A stretch of 64,000 bases of DNA, taken from contig NZ_SGOM01000010.1 in assembly GCF_022113815.1 (NCBI RefSeq), forward strand, positions 1 through 64,000. The letters run 5' to 3'. Within the stretch, counting starts at the first letter, position 1. Every line of letters begins with the position of its first letter. The notes under the pieces are model-generated. The model was not told the DNA's origin and made no database searches. It saw nothing but the letters and a program-made list of their open reading frames with translations. Of this stretch, positions 50,221 through 59,645 are shown in pieces. The stretch is from Vibrio cincinnatiensis (GTDB lineage Bacteria; Pseudomonadota; Gammaproteobacteria; Enterobacterales; Vibrionaceae). A program made the translations under genes and the position numbers.

Positions 50221-52479
50221 CTAAAAACGCGATGCTGCCGCGTAATTTTTCAGTAAATCTGAGATATCCAGTATCAGAGCAATATGCCCATCACTGGTAA
50301 TGGTCGCACCTGCCATACCTGGCGTTCCCTGCAGGAGTTTATCTAGCGGTTTGATAACGACTTCTTCTTGACCAATTAAGGTATCCACCACAAAGCCGAC
50401 ACGTTGGTTACCGATCTGTACAATAACAACATGCCCATGACCTTTACGAGCTTCTACCATACCCGCTTGCGGAGCGAGCCAGTTTTGTAGATAGAACAGA
50501 GGGATGGATTTATCACGAACAATAATGGTCAATTGCCCATCAACAACGTTAGTACGACTTAAATCAAGGTGGAAAATTTCATTCACACTCGCCAAAGGTA
50601 AGGCAAAAGGATGCCCTGCAACACCTACCATTAAAGTCGGTAGAATCGCTAATGTTAACGGAACCTTAATCGTAATTTTAGTTCCTTTACCCAACTCAGA
50701 ATCAATATCAATCGAGCCATTTAAAGTATTAATCGCTGTTTTCACAACATCCATTCCGCCCCCACGGCCAGAGATGTCTGAAATTTTCTCTTTACTGGAG
50801 AAACCAGGCATAAAAATGAGATTAAAACATTCTTTATTGGTCAAACGTGATGCGGCATCTTCATCCATCATGCCACGTTTTACGGCAATACCTCTGAGTT
50901 TATCCGGGTCCATACCGCCACCATCATCAACGATAGCAAGTTCAATATGATCCCCCTCTTGCGAGGCAGATAAAATCACTTTACCCGTACGCGGTTTACC
51001 TGATGCGACACGGTCATCCGGCATTTCTATACCATGGTCAACAGAGTTACGGACTAAGTGAATGAGAGGATCTGCAAGTGCTTCAACCAAGTTTTTATCT
51101 AGATCTGTTTCTTCACCGCGTAATTCCAGCACAATGTCTTTTTTTAGCGTTCGAGCCAAATCACGAACCACACGAGGGAAACGACCGAACACCTTTTTAA
51201 TCGGCTGCATGCGAGTTTTCATCACCGCGCCTTGTAAGTCGGCAGTAACCACATCAAGGTTAGACACCGCTTTAGACATTTCTTCATCGTTGCTGTTTAG
51301 GCCTAAGCTTAACAAACGGTTACGAACCAACACCAATTCACCGACCATATTCATGATGGTATCGAGAGTTGAGGTATCAACACGAACCGTAGCTTCTGCT
51401 TGTGGTTTTTTCGCAGCACTCACCGCTGTCGTTGCTTCACGCTTTTCTACTGTTTTCGCAACAGGAGCAGATTTTTCAGGTGCGGATGCAGCCGGTGGTG
51501 CGATTTTTTTAGCCGCTGGATCTGCTGCTGGTTTTGTTTCTGCTGGTTTATTCGTAACCACTGGTGGTGGATTTGATGCACCAACCGGCTTCGTGGCTAT
51601 CTCAAGTTCATCAACAGAAGGGCCTTTACCTGTGCCATGTAATTCATCTAATAAGCGTTCAAACTCTTCATCCGTCATTAGGTCACTATCGGAGCTAAAA
51701 CTGGAAGTAGCTGCAGGGTTTACAGGGGCTTTATCTGCTGGCGCTGATGAAGCTGGAGCATCATGTACAGAAGGGCCTTTGCCTTTACCATGTAACTCAT
51801 CAAGCAGCTTTTCAAACTCGTCATCCGTAATGTCGCCATTGGCCTCATTATTGACTGGCGTCGATACCGGAGCGGTAGGCTCAGAAGTCGCTTTCGTTTC
51901 CGCTCCCGGAGCTCGGCCTTTGCCATGCAGTTCATCTAGCAGTTTTTCAAACTCATCTTCACTAATATCATCAATTGAGCTATTCACTGCTGCACTACTG
52001 TCTGGCATGTCTGCCGCCGGAGTCGTGATCACTTCTTCAACCTCAACAACGGGGTCATTTTGTTCATTAGAAGAAGGTTCATCTTCAGACTCTGGTTTGC
52101 ATAAATCATGCAACTCTTCAATTAGTTGAGGATCAGCAGGCTGCAGAGGTTCGCGCTCTTGTACCGCGCGAAATTGTTCGTTGACCGTATCAAGGGCACG
52201 AAGCATGGTATCCATCAGGCTAGGTGTAACACTTCGTTGCCCATTACGTAGATAGTCAAACACGTTTTCAGCGCCATGACAGGTTTCCACTAACTCCGTC
52301 AGCGCTAAGAAACCAGCGCCGCCTTTGACAGTATGAAAACCGCGGAAAATAGCATTAAGAAGGTCGCGATCTTGTGGATTATTTTCGAGTTCCACTAACT
52401 GCTCTGATAGCAGTTCTAAAATCTCACCGGCTTCAACCAAAAAGTCTTGAAGAATATCTTCGTCTAAATCGTAGCTCAT
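50221..52479 (-). CDS. cheA: Chemotaxis histidine kinase CheA
   Basis: CheA autophosphorylates under receptor control and passes phosphate to CheY and CheB. The 752-residue protein has a P1/Hpt domain (1-105, phospho-His49 in FRGFHTVKGGAGF), a long linker, the P3 dimerisation helices (365-425), and the P4 kinase domain (N box HLVRNSVDHGIE 474-485, DDGGGMD 518-524, GRGGGMDVV 571-579). A P5 CheW-like domain follows (611-750). No clear P2 domain is seen. The linker instead carries three copies of DEFEKLLDELHG (see repeat entry), in the region that in vibrios binds ParP. Confidence 0.97.
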   Translation of the reverse strand: MSYDLDEDILQDFLVEAGEILELLSEQLVELENNPQDRDLLNAIFRGFHTVKGGAGFLALTELVETCHGAENVFDYLRNGQRSVTPSLMDTMLRALDTVNEQFRAVQEREPLQPADPQLIEELHDLCKPESEDEPSSNEQNDPVVEVEEVITTPAADMPDSSAAVNSSIDDISEDEFEKLLDELHGKGRAPGAETKATSEPTAPVSTPVNNEANGDITDDEFEKLLDELHGKGKGPSVHDAPASSAPADKAPVNPAATSSFSSDSDLMTDEEFERLLDELHGTGKGPSVDELEIATKPVGASNPPPVVTNKPAETKPAADPAAKKIAPPAASAPEKSAPVAKTVEKREATTAVSAAKKPQAEATVRVDTSTLDTIMNMVGELVLVRNRLLSLGLNSNDEEMSKAVSNLDVVTADLQGAVMKTRMQPIKKVFGRFPRVVRDLARTLKKDIVLELRGEETDLDKNLVEALADPLIHLVRNSVDHGIEMPDDRVASGKPRTGKVILSASQEGDHIELAIVDDGGGMDPDKLRGIAVKRGMMDEDAASRLTNKECFNLIFMPGFSSKEKISDISGRGGGMDVVKTAINTLNGSIDIDSELGKGTKITIKVPLTLAILPTLMVGVAGHPFALPLASVNEIFHLDLSRTNVVDGQLTIIVRDKSIPLFYLQNWLAPQAGMVEARKGHGHVVIVQIGNQRVGFVVDTLIGQEEVVIKPLDKLLQGTPGMAGATITSDGHIALILDISDLLKNYAAASRF
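51613..51969 (-). repeat. Three tandem DEFEKLLDELHG repeats in CheA linker
   Basis: Residues 171-188, 216-238 and 267-289 of CheA each read (I/M)(S/T)(D/E)(D/E)EFE(K/R)LLDELHG(K/T)G, and copies 2 and 3 continue KGPSV. They are separated by Ala/Pro/Ser-rich spacers of about 28 residues. The same motif is degenerate at the DNA level, so the duplication is not recent. Confidence 0.9.
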
Positions 52480-52488
52480 ACGTTACCC

Positions 52489-53208
52489 CTAAAATCCAAG
52501 ACTCGATAATAAATCATCGACCTCGTCTTGAGATGAAACTGCATCAATGCGCTCATGAGGGTTCATAATCGGCCCTTCAGGTTCGCAAATTGCTTTTTCA
52601 ACTTTCTCTGATTGTTGTTCTAATTGACTCTTGCCAAATACTGTCAAAATATCCACTAAACGGCCTTCGACTTCGCTCACTAATGTGATCACCCGTCGAA
52701 TAATTTGTCCGGTTAAGTCTTGGAAGTCTTGCGCCATTAAGATTTCAGTGAGTTGCCCACGTAATTCACTGCTATCCCCTTCGACTTGAGAAAGAAGATC
52801 GTCGATACGATGACACAGTGCTTTGAATTCACTCAATTCAATTCTACCTTGCATTAATTGATTCCACTGAGGTCGAACAGACAACAGGCTTTCGTGTAAG
52901 TTGTCTGCCATCGGCATACAACGTTCCACGGCATCCATGGTTTTATTGGCTGCAACTTCTGTTTTATCAATGACATAATGCAATCGGTCCCGAGCATCAG
53001 GAATCTCATCATTAGCAATCTGAGTCATTCGTTCATCCACGTGAAACTCTCGCATTGAATCATGAAGATCCCGAGTTAATGCACCGATTTCCTGTAGCAC
53101 AGGGTTACCCTCAGATCCGTAAATCTGCTTAACCAGTTGGTCGGCACTGTCTTGCTGTCCAGTCTCTAGTAGTTGAACGAGTTCTTTTGCTTGTTCTAAT
53201 GAAATCAT
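52489..53208 (-). CDS. cheZ: CheY-P phosphatase CheZ
   Basis: CheZ removes phosphate from CheY-P. The 239-residue protein is mainly a long helical hairpin; the catalytic Gln lies in AQDFQDLTGQIIRRV (near residues 158-172). The extreme C-terminal CheY-binding helix is DEVDDLLSSLGF. It lies 125 bp after cheY and 9 bp before cheA. Confidence 0.96.
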   Translation of the reverse strand: MISLEQAKELVQLLETGQQDSADQLVKQIYGSEGNPVLQEIGALTRDLHDSMREFHVDERMTQIANDEIPDARDRLHYVIDKTEVAANKTMDAVERCMPMADNLHESLLSVRPQWNQLMQGRIELSEFKALCHRIDDLLSQVEGDSSELRGQLTEILMAQDFQDLTGQIIRRVITLVSEVEGRLVDILTVFGKSQLEQQSEKVEKAICEPEGPIMNPHERIDAVSSQDEVDDLLSSLGF

Positions 53209-53333
53209 CCTGTTTTAGCCTTGCTCGCGTAATGAATCAGATACCTTTACCGCTAACAAATTTCTGCATATACAGTTTATTCGTTTGGCATTCACAATTT
53301 TTGCCTTCATAGCCATCACTACATTAATGGAAG

Positions 53334-53714
53334 TTATAGACGCTCAAAGATCTTCTCTAGCTTCTCTTTCAATGTGGCAGCCGTAAATGGTTTAACGATA
53401 TAACCATTAACTCCTGCCTGTGCTGCTTCAATAATTTGCTCGCGTTTCGCTTCCGCAGTAATCATCAACACTGGCAAGTGTTTCAGTTCTTCATCCGCGC
53501 GAATGTTTCGCAGTAAGTCGATACCCTGCATACCTGGCATATTCCAGTCAGTGACGACGAAATCAAAACCACCTTTTTTAAGCATAGGCAACGCCGTCAA
53601 CCCATCATCTGCTTCTTGCGTGTTATTGAAACCCAAATCACGAAGTAGGTTTTTAACAATACGGCGCATTGTTGAAAAATCATCAACAATAAGGATCTTC
53701 ATGTTTTTATTCAA
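53334..53714 (-). CDS. cheY: Chemotaxis response regulator CheY
   Basis: CheY-P binds the flagellar switch to change rotation. The single receiver domain has the acid pair Asp11-Asp12, phospho-acceptor Asp56 in [12 protein letters not shown], the Thr in [12 protein letters not shown] and the Lys in [11 protein letters not shown]. It closely resembles V. cholerae CheY-3, the version that drives chemotaxis. The start is uncertain. TTG at 53714 has GGAGG five bases upstream; the ATG at 53702 is 17 bases from it; a GTG at 53726, giving the known [12 protein letters not shown] start, lacks a ribosome site. Confidence 0.95.
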   Translation of the reverse strand: MNKNMKILIVDDFSTMRRIVKNLLRDLGFNNTQEADDGLTALPMLKKGGFDFVVTDWNMPGMQGIDLLRNIRADEELKHLPVLMITAEAKREQIIEAAQAGVNGYIVKPFTAATLKEKLEKIFERL

Positions 53715-53747
53715 AATTGCCTCCACTGAGTTCAAAGTCAGTGATAT

Positions 53748-54482
53748 TTAGTCGTTTTGTGTCCAGGAACTTAACTTGGTTCGCAGACGTTGCATGGATT
53801 GGCTCAGTATTTGGCTCACGCGGGACTCACTCACACCAATTACTTCACCAATTTCTTTCAAGTTTAGCTCTTCATCATAATAGAGCGAAAGTACTAAAGC
53901 TTCACGTTCAGGAAGTGATTTTATTGACGCAACCAATGCTTTACGAAAAGCCTCGTCAGCCACTCCCTGAAAAGGAGAATTATCTTCACCATCTTCTAAC
54001 GGTGAAAGGGCGTCATCCGACACGCCCAGATCTTCAATGCCCACAATCCTAGAGCAATTAATATCAGTTAAGATACTGTGATAATTATCGAGAGACATTC
54101 CCATATGCCGAGCCACTTCTGAATCCGTTGGATCCCGACCTAGCTCACCTTCCAGTATGGCAATGGCTTGGCTGATTTCTCGATTATGTTTATGCACAGA
54201 GCGTGGCACCCAATCCCCACGCCGTATATCATCCAGCATCGCACCACGGATGCGAATCCCGGCATAGGTTTCAAAACTTGCCCCTTTACTTCCATCATAG
54301 TTTTTTTGTGCCTCAAGCAAACCGATCATGCCAGCTTGGATTAAGTCTTCAATCAACACGCTTGGAGGTAAACGGCCAATTAAGTGATGAGCGATACGCT
54401 TGACCAATACCGAATATTTGTCCAGAAATAGCTTCTGGCTCGTCATATGTCCGTATTGATCGTAAGTAAGCGCTTTATTCAC
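53748..54482 (-). CDS. fliA: RNA polymerase sigma factor FliA (sigma-28)
   Basis: FliA directs transcription of late flagellar and chemotaxis genes. The 244-residue protein has region 2 (EDLIQAGMIGLLEAQKNYD, ASFETYAGIRIRGAMLDDIR) and region 4 (LPEREALVLSLYYDEELNLKEIG spread over helices, SESRVSQILSQSMQRLR). It starts at a GTG that overlaps the flhG stop codon. It lies upstream of cheY, as in other vibrios. Confidence 0.96.
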   Translation of the reverse strand: MNKALTYDQYGHMTSQKLFLDKYSVLVKRIAHHLIGRLPPSVLIEDLIQAGMIGLLEAQKNYDGSKGASFETYAGIRIRGAMLDDIRRGDWVPRSVHKHNREISQAIAILEGELGRDPTDSEVARHMGMSLDNYHSILTDINCSRIVGIEDLGVSDDALSPLEDGEDNSPFQGVADEAFRKALVASIKSLPEREALVLSLYYDEELNLKEIGEVIGVSESRVSQILSQSMQRLRTKLSSWTQND

Positions 54483-55362
54483 CAAAAGGTTCCCCTACTG
54501 TTTCTGTTCGGTTTAGTAACCGTTCCACAAAAAATTCTAAATGACCACTTGGCGTCCGAGGAATTGGCCAAGTTAGAGCCTTATTGGCTAATGAACTAAT
54601 TGCCAATGAGGCTGGCGAGCGTGGAAAAGCATCGACAACGATTTTTTGTCTTTTTACAGCCTGGCGTACATTATCATCTAAAGGGATACATGCAACGAGT
54701 TCCAAACTCACATTTAAGAAGCGTTCTGTTACTAATGTCAACTTAGCAAACAGCTCTCTCCCTTCACGATAGCTTCTCACCATGTTAGCGACAATTTTAA
54801 ATCGCTGAACTTGGTGTTCTCTGCTTAAAAGTTTGATCAGCGCATATGCATCGGTGATAGATGTTGGCTCATCGCATACTACCACAACCACATCCTGTGC
54901 CGCACGTGAGAAACTCACGACCATATCAGAAATTCCAGCCGCAGTATCGACAAGAAGGATATCCATCTCATCTTCTAGGGAACCAAATGCACGAATTAAC
55001 CCAATATGCTGAGCATGAGATAGTTCTGTCATCGACTGAGTCCCCGAGGTAGCTGGGATGATTTTTATGCCATGAGGCCCTTCGACGATCGCATCTTTTA
55101 GCTCACACTCCCCAGCTAAGACATGTCCTAGGTTTTTTTTCGGGCGAATACCCAACATTACATCGATATTTGCTAGACCTAAATCGGCGTCCAGTACCAT
55201 GACTTTTTTCCCTTGGCGAGCCATACAAATGGCCATGCCAAGCGTCACGTTTGACTTGCCCACCCCACCTTTACCACCTGTGACGGCTATCACTTTGGTG
55301 ACTGAAGGTTGAGTTAAACGGCGTAAGCCACTTGCTTGATCATATATCATATTATCCGTCAT
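54475..55362 (-). CDS. flhG: Flagellar number regulator FlhG (FleN)
   Basis: FlhG is a MinD-like ATPase that limits the number of polar flagella and restrains FlhF. The 295-residue protein has the N-terminal DQASGLRRL motif (residues 7-15), which in homologues stimulates FlhF GTPase, then VTGGKGGVGKSNVTLG and VLDADLGLANIDVMLG. The ATG at 55362 fits the family start MTDNMIYDQASGLRRL; the frame is open to 55443 inside flhF. It is 13 bp downstream of flhF. Confidence 0.96.
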   Translation of the reverse strand: MTDNMIYDQASGLRRLTQPSVTKVIAVTGGKGGVGKSNVTLGMAICMARQGKKVMVLDADLGLANIDVMLGIRPKKNLGHVLAGECELKDAIVEGPHGIKIIPATSGTQSMTELSHAQHIGLIRAFGSLEDEMDILLVDTAAGISDMVVSFSRAAQDVVVVVCDEPTSITDAYALIKLLSREHQVQRFKIVANMVRSYREGRELFAKLTLVTERFLNVSLELVACIPLDDNVRQAVKRQKIVVDAFPRSPASLAISSLANKALTWPIPRTPSGHLEFFVERLLNRTETVGEPFGE

Positions 55363-55375
55363 ATCTGTCCGCCGC

Positions 55376-56857
55376 CTAGAATCTCTCTGAATCACTATTC
55401 CAGTAATGAGGTTCATTTTCTGTCGACTGCTCAAGTAGCTCATTCGCTTTGGCTACCATGTATTTAGGCTGAGCAATCACTATGTCTTCAGGAACACGCT
55501 GCCCATTAGCGATATACGCAACCGGTAACGCGTTTTGAACGACAACACTGACAAATTCACCTAAGCTCAAACATTCATCAAGCTTAGTCATGATGCACCC
55601 TGAAAGAGGGATCCTCCTAAAGTGCTCAATGGTTTCTTGCAATACTTTGCGCTGTGCGGTAGCTGGTAACACTAAATAACTGTGAATGACATCTCCACTT
55701 TCTTGCATCAAAGTATCTAACTGTTCGGAAAGGCGCACATCACGCTGCCCCATTCCAGCGGTATCAACAAGAATTAACCGTCGATTGCGTAACTGAGAGA
55801 TTACATCGGCTAACTCTTTGGAATCTTTAGCAACTCTTACAGGGCAACCCATAATTCGTCCATAAATAGACAGTTGCTCATGCGCTCCAATCCGATATGT
55901 ATCGGTAGTAATCAAAGCGACATTATCTGAGCCATACTCCATCGCTGCACGCGCTGCCAGTTTGGCCACGGTGGTTGTTTTGCCCACGCCAGTTGGGCCA
56001 AGTAGTGCAACAACGCCCCCTCGTTTTAAAATGTCTTTTTTAACGACAGGGATTTGATCTGAAACTAAGCCTAATAAGGCTTTCCAAGCTTTGGGTGGCG
56101 GTGTATCTTCAGGAATATAGCAGGCCAATTGATCAGCGAGATCCAACGATAATCCCATCCGCTCTAATCGTTTAATTAACATGGCTCGCAACGGCTCTCG
56201 TCGCTCAACTTCTTGCCACATCAATCCGGAAACTTGATGCTCTAACAACCGACGAATAGAGTTCATCTCTTCTCGCATGTTTTCAAGCTCACTTGGCGTT
56301 AAGATGATGTCTTCACTCGCTTTTTGTTCATAGCGAGTCGGATCGAGCCGAGAGCGTTGTCGTGATGATGAACTATCATCACCGACTAATTTTGATAACG
56401 TAGATTCATTGGCTTTTTGATGCGTAGAACCTGAAGCCTTATTTCGGTTAAGCAATGCTGCTAGTGAATCCTCACTTTCTTGGCGAGATTCAGTTCCAGT
56501 GGTTTGATTGTTGCTGTATTGCTTAAGCATACTCGCAAAACGCTGAGTCATTGAACGACTGTTCGCGTCATTACCTTGTTGTAAACTAACGCGATCTTCT
56601 TCTAGCTCTCGTTTGGATTGTCGAGCAGACGCAGAAGCCAATGAAGCAAGTCGATTGTCATGCTGCGGTGACTGAGCTCGATATTGCTTAGCGGCTAAAG
56701 GCGCATTTGAAGCGGGCTCACCATCAACAGCAGCCACGATTTCGACGCCCCCTGCGACTTTTTTATTCGACATAATCACAGCCTCTGCACCTAGCTCTTC
56801 TTTAACTTGCAGCAAGGCCATTCTCATGTCTTTGGCAAAAAATCGTTTTATTTTCAA
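55376..56857 (-). CDS. flhF: Flagellar placement GTPase FlhF
   Basis: FlhF is an SRP-type GTPase that localises to the pole and starts flagellar assembly there. The 493-residue protein has an N-terminal B domain with a basic, low-complexity stretch (about 60-190) and a NG domain with GPTGVGKTTTVAKLAARA split over residues near 290, TTDTYRIGAHEQL, LVDTAGMGQRD and TKLDE. It sits between flhA and flhG, with only 30 bp before it. Confidence 0.97.
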   Translation of the reverse strand: MKIKRFFAKDMRMALLQVKEELGAEAVIMSNKKVAGGVEIVAAVDGEPASNAPLAAKQYRAQSPQHDNRLASLASASARQSKRELEEDRVSLQQGNDANSRSMTQRFASMLKQYSNNQTTGTESRQESEDSLAALLNRNKASGSTHQKANESTLSKLVGDDSSSSRQRSRLDPTRYEQKASEDIILTPSELENMREEMNSIRRLLEHQVSGLMWQEVERREPLRAMLIKRLERMGLSLDLADQLACYIPEDTPPPKAWKALLGLVSDQIPVVKKDILKRGGVVALLGPTGVGKTTTVAKLAARAAMEYGSDNVALITTDTYRIGAHEQLSIYGRIMGCPVRVAKDSKELADVISQLRNRRLILVDTAGMGQRDVRLSEQLDTLMQESGDVIHSYLVLPATAQRKVLQETIEHFRRIPLSGCIMTKLDECLSLGEFVSVVVQNALPVAYIANGQRVPEDIVIAQPKYMVAKANELLEQSTENEPHYWNSDSERF

Positions 56858-56887
56858 AGCAGATATCCGTACTTTACGTTAAGGTGG

Positions 56888-58981
56888 TTAATTGCCCACC
56901 GCTTGCACAATTCGAATTTGTTTTTCATCTGGAATTTCTTGATAGGAAAGAACTCGCAAATTCGGGATTGTATTTTTGACAAACTTCGCCAAGGTCGAAC
57001 GTAACACTCCAGAAGTCAGTAACACTGCGGGCTCTCCTTTGAGTTCTTGCTCTTGAGTCGCTTGACTCAGTGCCATTTGCAAACGTTCTGCTAGACCTGG
57101 CTCTATACCGGCTGACTCCCCACCTGAGGCTTGCATGGTTTGATGCAAGATTTGTTCCAGTTCTGGGACAAGTGTAATAACAGGAAGCTCTGGCTCTATC
57201 CCATTGATTTCTTGAACAATTAGTCGTTTTAATGAGATACGCACCGCTGCTGTCAAAATGTCAGGTTCTTGACTCTTACTCGCGTATTCAGCCAACGTCT
57301 GCACAATGGTTCGAATATCTCGGATTGGAATCGCTTCATTAAGCAGGTTTTGTAATACCTTAACCATGGTTCCAAGAGGGAGTTGATCCGGTACAAATCC
57401 CTCCACTAATCTTGGTGCGGTTCGACCTAACATTTCCAATAAGTTTTGAACTTCCTCATGACCAAGTAGCTGAGAAGCATTATTGGTTAATAACTGGCTA
57501 AGATGGGTTGCCAATACCGTTGAAGAATCCACGACGGTATAGCCCAGAGCCTGAGCATGCTCTCGTTGGTCTTCACGAATCCAAATCGCTTCCAACCCAA
57601 ATGCGGGATCGACCGTTTGCTCTCCATCAATCATGCCATACACTTGCCCAGGGTTAATCGCAAGCTCTTGATCTGGCCGAATTTCGGCTTCACCAACCGC
57701 AACGCCCATCAAAGTGATCCGATAACTGTTTGGGGTTAATTCCAAGTTGTCACGAATATGTACTGGAGGAATAAGGAAACCAAAGTCTTGCGAGAGTTTT
57801 TTTCTGACCCCTTTAACACGTTCAAGTAATTCTCCACCTTGGTCACGGTCAACCAATGGAATCAAGCGATACCCCACTTCTAAACCAATCACATCAACGG
57901 GCTGAACATCATCCCAAGAAAGTTCACGTTGAGCAGTCGATTCAGACTGACTTTTTACGGGTAATTGTTCGGTTTCTTTCTCTTGCGTTTGCTTACGTTG
58001 CAACCAATAAGCAGCACCACCAGCAATTGTCGCTAAACCAAGAAAAGAGAAATGCGGCATACCGGGAACCAACCCCATTACACCCAGAATACCCGCTGTA
58101 ATGGTTAAGGCTTTAGGATTGTCAAACAGTTGGAAAATAACCTGCTGTCCCATGTCCTCATCGGTATTTTGGCGCGTAACCATGATAGCAGCGCCAATAG
58201 ACAACAGTAATGAAGGGATTTGTGCAACTAAGCCATCACCAATGGTCAATAGGATATAAATTTCCATCGCCTGACTAAAACTCAGACTATATTGAATCAT
58301 CCCAATGATAAGCCCGCCAATAATGTTAATAAATAGGATGAGAATACCGGCAATCGCATCCCCTTTAACAAATTTGGATGCACCATCCATTGAACCGTAA
58401 AAATCGGCTTCTTTAGTGACTTCAAACCGTCGAGTTCGAGCCTGTTCTTGATCAATCAACCCTGCATTCAAATCCGCATCAATCGCCATCTGTTTACCGG
58501 GTAAGGCATCCAAGGTAAAGCGAGCACTCACCTCTGAAATACGTCCAGCACCTTTGGTGACCACCATAAAGTTGATAATCATGAGGATAAGGAACACCAC
58601 TAAGCCCACCGCATAGTTTCCGCCAATGACGACACTACCAAAGGCTTCGATAACATTACCCGCAGCGCCTGCGCCTTCATGACCGTACAGTAAAACCACC
58701 CGAGTTGAGGCCACGTTCAAAGCCAAACGCAATAAAGTTGCAATCAGCAGTACCGTAGGGAAGGCTGCAAAATCCAGAGGACGGCGCGTGTAAACGGTGA
58801 CCAATAACACCACCATGGCAAGAGCGATATTAAAGGTAAAGAATAAATCAAGTAAAAAAGCGGGGATGGGTAACACCACCATCGCCAAAGTCGCCAATAC
58901 CATGATCGGCGCACCCACCGCTGGTAGGCTGCGTTGAGGGATGTTGGGTAATTTATCCGCAAATGGCAGAGTAAATTTCAT
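56888..58981 (-). CDS. flhA: Flagellar export gate protein FlhA
   Basis: FlhA forms the nonameric export gate of the flagellar type III secretion system. The 697-residue protein has eight N-terminal membrane helices with the FHIPEP-type loop (RISEVSARFTLDALPGKQMAID), then a large cytoplasmic domain ending LRVLSYQEIPDEKQIRIV. It is the first gene of the minus-strand run. A sigma-54-like GG-N10-GC promoter lies 70-86 bp upstream, in line with class II flagellar control by FlrA. Confidence 0.97.
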   Translation of the reverse strand: MKFTLPFADKLPNIPQRSLPAVGAPIMVLATLAMVVLPIPAFLLDLFFTFNIALAMVVLLVTVYTRRPLDFAAFPTVLLIATLLRLALNVASTRVVLLYGHEGAGAAGNVIEAFGSVVIGGNYAVGLVVFLILMIINFMVVTKGAGRISEVSARFTLDALPGKQMAIDADLNAGLIDQEQARTRRFEVTKEADFYGSMDGASKFVKGDAIAGILILFINIIGGLIIGMIQYSLSFSQAMEIYILLTIGDGLVAQIPSLLLSIGAAIMVTRQNTDEDMGQQVIFQLFDNPKALTITAGILGVMGLVPGMPHFSFLGLATIAGGAAYWLQRKQTQEKETEQLPVKSQSESTAQRELSWDDVQPVDVIGLEVGYRLIPLVDRDQGGELLERVKGVRKKLSQDFGFLIPPVHIRDNLELTPNSYRITLMGVAVGEAEIRPDQELAINPGQVYGMIDGEQTVDPAFGLEAIWIREDQREHAQALGYTVVDSSTVLATHLSQLLTNNASQLLGHEEVQNLLEMLGRTAPRLVEGFVPDQLPLGTMVKVLQNLLNEAIPIRDIRTIVQTLAEYASKSQEPDILTAAVRISLKRLIVQEINGIEPELPVITLVPELEQILHQTMQASGGESAGIEPGLAERLQMALSQATQEQELKGEPAVLLTSGVLRSTLAKFVKNTIPNLRVLSYQEIPDEKQIRIVQAVGN

Positions 58982-59016
58982 AGGCCTGCAGCAATTAAGT
59001 TAATGAGGTTTACGAA

Positions 59017-59031
59017 GTAACGGTATGTTAC
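59017..59031. repeat. Small palindrome in the flhA leader
   Basis: GTAAC-GGTAT-GTTAC lies between the predicted sigma-54 start and the flhA ATG. It could form a weak leader hairpin or bind a regulator. Confidence 0.3.
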
Positions 59032-59050
59032 ACCTTTAATTTTGATTTTT

Positions 59051-59067
59051 ATGCAATTTTTAGTCCA
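59051..59067 (-). promoter_or_regulatory. Sigma-54-type promoter of flhA
   Basis: On the minus strand TGGACTAAAAATTGCAT has GG and GC spaced by exactly ten bases, with TTGCAT at the -12 box. The consensus is TGGCAC-N5-TTGC. The -24 box deviates at CAC. Transcription would start near 59041, about 60 bp before flhA. Confidence 0.65.
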
Positions 59068-59128
59068 TCGGCGACTGTCAAAAATATGACAACGTGAGAG
59101 AATCACCAACCTTTCTCCTGATAGCCGT

Positions 59129-59154
59129 AAAAAAAGCCGCCTTAATAAGCAGCT
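59129..59154 (-). terminator. sixA terminator
   Basis: An imperfect stem, AGCTGCTT against AAGGCGGCT, is followed on the minus strand by seven T. It lies between sixA and the flhA promoter. Confidence 0.7.
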
Positions 59155-59177
59155 ATTCTACGCCTTTTATCGATCCC

Positions 59178-59645
59178 TTAAGGATATACGTTCCAGCGAA
59201 CCTCTCCCTGAGCAGAGGATGGCGTATATTCAATACACATGATCCCTGAAGTTGGGAACATAGGAGCCGGCATATTAGCAACAAACTCCGCGCTAAGGTA
59301 TCCAACCAAAGGAAGATGTGAAACCAGTAAAATACTCTCTAATTGTTCCGTTTCAATCAAGGCCACCAAATAATCGTAGACGGAATCGGCTTGCCCATAA
59401 GGCGTAATATCTTCACAAGTCTCCACTTGTGTGGCAGAAAAATAGCGAGAGATTGCTTGCCATGTTTGCTGTGCTCGTAAGTAGGGACTCACCAACACCT
59501 TATCAAATTGATGCAGATTTTGCTGTTCTGCGCATACTCGGGCAACGGCAACCGATTCATTACGTCCCCGCTCTGTTAACGCTCGTTCAGCATCATTGGC
59601 AGCATAGTGATGGGCTTCACCATGACGCATAATCACAATTTTCAT
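59178..59645 (-). CDS. sixA: Phosphohistidine phosphatase SixA
   Basis: SixA dephosphorylates phosphohistidine proteins (ArcB Hpt domain, NPr in E. coli). The 155-residue histidine-phosphatase-fold protein has the RHGEA signature (catalytic His8), VSPYLRAQQT and the second His in LVSHLPLVGYL. It has its own terminator and lies upstream of flhA with no evident functional link. Confidence 0.94.
   Translation of the reverse strand: MKIVIMRHGEAHHYAANDAERALTERGRNESVAVARVCAEQQNLHQFDKVLVSPYLRAQQTWQAISRYFSATQVETCEDITPYGQADSVYDYLVALIETEQLESILLVSHLPLVGYLSAEFVANMPAPMFPTSGIMCIEYTPSSAQGEVRWNVYP

Noticed and set aside
51062..52129. 355-codon open frame on the plus strand over cheA
   Set aside because: It is a shadow of the Ala/Pro/Ser-rich cheA linker and gives a low-complexity Ser-rich product; cheA is unambiguous.
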